NCBI GenBank assembly: GCA_003171235.1
Contig: PMYM01000148.1
Location: forward strand, 1 to 5,662
Reading direction: 5' to 3'
Length of the DNA: 5,662 bases
Source: Phycisphaerales bacterium
GTDB taxonomy: Bacteria > Planctomycetota > Phycisphaerae > SM23-33
Under the pieces are notes generated by a model. The model did no database searches, was not told the DNA's origin, and worked only from the letters and a program-made list of their open reading frames with translations. The position numbers and the translations under genes are program-made. Positions within the stretch are counted from its first letter, which is position 1; each line of letters begins with the position of its first letter. This document shows, one piece after another, positions 4,671 to 5,662 of this stretch.

Positions 4671-5662
4671 TGAGTTCCTGGTTGAGTATGTCCCGCAAGG
4701 CGTTGACCTTTTGCAGGCCAAGCCTGGCATCGGTCACTTCCAGCACCAGTTCGCGATCGTAGGGGCCGGCGACCTGGAGGATGGCCTCCATGTCGGCCTT
4801 GGCATTATTGAGCGCCCGCAGCATCTTGACCACCAGGTCTTTATAGGCGGCGGGGGTGAGGTCTTTCTTGCCCAGGTCGTCCTTGAGCAGGTCGTACTTC
4901 CGCGTCTCGGCGTTCATGCTCAGGGAGATGATGGCGACGCGGCGGCGCGCCAGTTCGACCCGGTAGCTGCGGGAGACGTCGGCCACCAGGGCGTCGGCGG
5001 CGTCGAAGCACTTTTCGGCCTGGGCGTATTTGGCCTTGGCGGCTTCAGGCTCGGCGGCTTCGAGTTTCCTGCCCTCGTCCATGGCCGTCCGTCCGGCCTT
5101 GATGTCCAGCTTGGCCCGCTCGTGCAGGGCCGCCGCCAGCACCCGCTTGTCCGACAGCGGCGCCGGGCCGGCCTGCACCGACGCTCCGCCCACCAGGCTG
5201 GCGGTGGGTGGGTATTCCTCGGGCAGGATGAACATGCCGCCGGGGTGGGATTTGAGGATGTCGGCGATGGCCGCGCAGCGCACAGCCTCGGCGGCGCCGC
5301 ACTTGTCGGCCAACTCTTCAAAGGCCTGCCGGGCCTGCTCGTATCTGCTTTTGGCCAGCAGGCACTGGGCCTCCAGGAGTTTGACGCGGCAGAGTTGCTG
5401 GGGGTCTCCGGCGAGTTCGGCCATGGCCGGCAGGAGCTGCTCCAGCACCAGGTCGATCTTGCCGGCTTCCAGCTTGTTCTGGGCCAGTTGAAGGGCGCCC
5501 GGCAGCTCCATCCATTTGCCGTCCACCTTCATCTGGCCCAGCATCTTGCGGGCGGCGGGGTGGTCGGGGGAGAGGTTGATTATCTCGTGGAGGAGGTCCT
5601 CGCTACGGCGGGGCAGATCGTTGTTGCGGGCCCAGACGGCCAGCTTGAGCAGCGCCTCGGGG
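4660..5662 (-). CDS. Helical/TPR-like protein, N-terminus outside the window
   Basis: The last 333 residues of a protein that enters from the right edge; the frame is open to base 5661, so the Met at 5544 is internal and not a start. The visible part begins with a TPR-like helix pair (PEALLKLAVWARNNDLPRR, then DLLHEIINLSPDHPAARKML). KVDGKWM follows at visible residues 45-51, a phrase I associate with planctomycete repeat proteins (recalled, unverified). Another TPR-like stretch (ALQLAQNKLEAGKIDLVLEQ to FEELADKCG) comes next, then a Pro-rich break around PEEYPPTASLVGG, and a long Ala/Lys/Glu-rich helical or coiled-coil region to the C-terminus (QELNGK). No catalytic motif is seen. It overlaps the start of the secreted peptidase gene by 11 bp, so the two are probably co-expressed and may form a complex. 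Function is unknown; a scaffold or adaptor is inferred. Confidence 0.8.
   Translation of the reverse strand, partial: PEALLKLAVWARNNDLPRRSEDLLHEIINLSPDHPAARKMLGQMKVDGKWMELPGALQLAQNKLEAGKIDLVLEQLLPAMAELAGDPQQLCRVKLLEAQCLLAKSRYEQARQAFEELADKCGAAEAVRCAAIADILKSHPGGMFILPEEYPPTASLVGGASVQAGPAPLSDKRVLAAALHERAKLDIKAGRTAMDEGRKLEAAEPEAAKAKYAQAEKCFDAADALVADVSRSYRVELARRRVAIISLSMNAETRKYDLLKDDLGKKDLTPAAYKDLVVKMLRALNNAKADMEAILQVAGPYDRELVLEVTDARLGLQKVNALRDILNQELNGK

Noticed and set aside
3456..4673. 405-codon frame on the + strand
   Set aside because: It is the antisense of the secreted peptidase gene, with repetitive Gly/Gln/His/Leu composition and no family features; the - strand frame has a signal peptide and a zinc site.
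4671..4730. 20-residue upstream extension of the secreted peptidase
   Set aside because: It would put the signal peptide internally and enlarge the overlap with the preceding gene; the ATG at 4670 has an AGGAA site.
1..5662. tRNA or rRNA genes
   Set aside because: No cloverleaf with a GGTTCRA T-loop and no rRNA-like stretch was recognised on either strand.

Overview
The window is a GC-rich stretch of bacterial chromosome. Its character suggests a planctomycete-like or Phycisphaerae-like bacterium. That is an inference from style: strong GC bias at third codon positions, a helical-repeat protein carrying the phrase KVDGKWM, a secreted TPR plus gluzincin protein, and intergenic palindromes built from CRCARAG words. 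No marker here fixes the phylum.

Left part (1-1553, mostly + strand). The first ~75 bases read like the 3' tail of a truncated gene that runs into repeat-like hairpins. Bases ~140-462 hold GC-rich hairpins and a sigma-54-like -24/-12 promoter. The promoter precedes a 158-residue degenerate receiver-domain protein (463-939) that lacks the phospho-acceptor Asp. After its stop comes over 600 bases with no convincing gene. This stretch holds a series of hairpins ending in a strong + strand intrinsic terminator (1180-1225), which could be a long structured 3' UTR or a small RNA. It also holds an imperfect inverted repeat of CGCAGAG words (1249-1420) and a terminator for the opposite-strand rplU (1442-1474).

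Right part (1554-5662, all - strand). In transcription order there are four genes. First is the C-terminal 333 residues of a helical/TPR-like protein entering from the right edge. It overlaps by 11 bp a secreted TPR plus HExxH peptidase-MA-like protein (3486-4670). Next comes an intact M20 family metallodipeptidase (1947-3341), then ribosomal protein bL21 (rplU, 1554-1871). A ~100-bp palindrome of CACAAAG words (3392-3491) separates the peptidase from the M20 gene and includes the peptidase stop codon. rplU appears to have its own sigma-70-type promoter overlapping the M20 stop codon and its own terminator. It is not followed by rpmA, its usual partner.

The first two right-hand genes look like one translationally coupled unit acting in the cell envelope. 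The M20 enzyme and rplU look like independently started housekeeping genes. The less explained parts are the non-canonical receiver with its sigma-54-like promoter, the structured RNA candidate downstream of it, and the two related palindromic elements.
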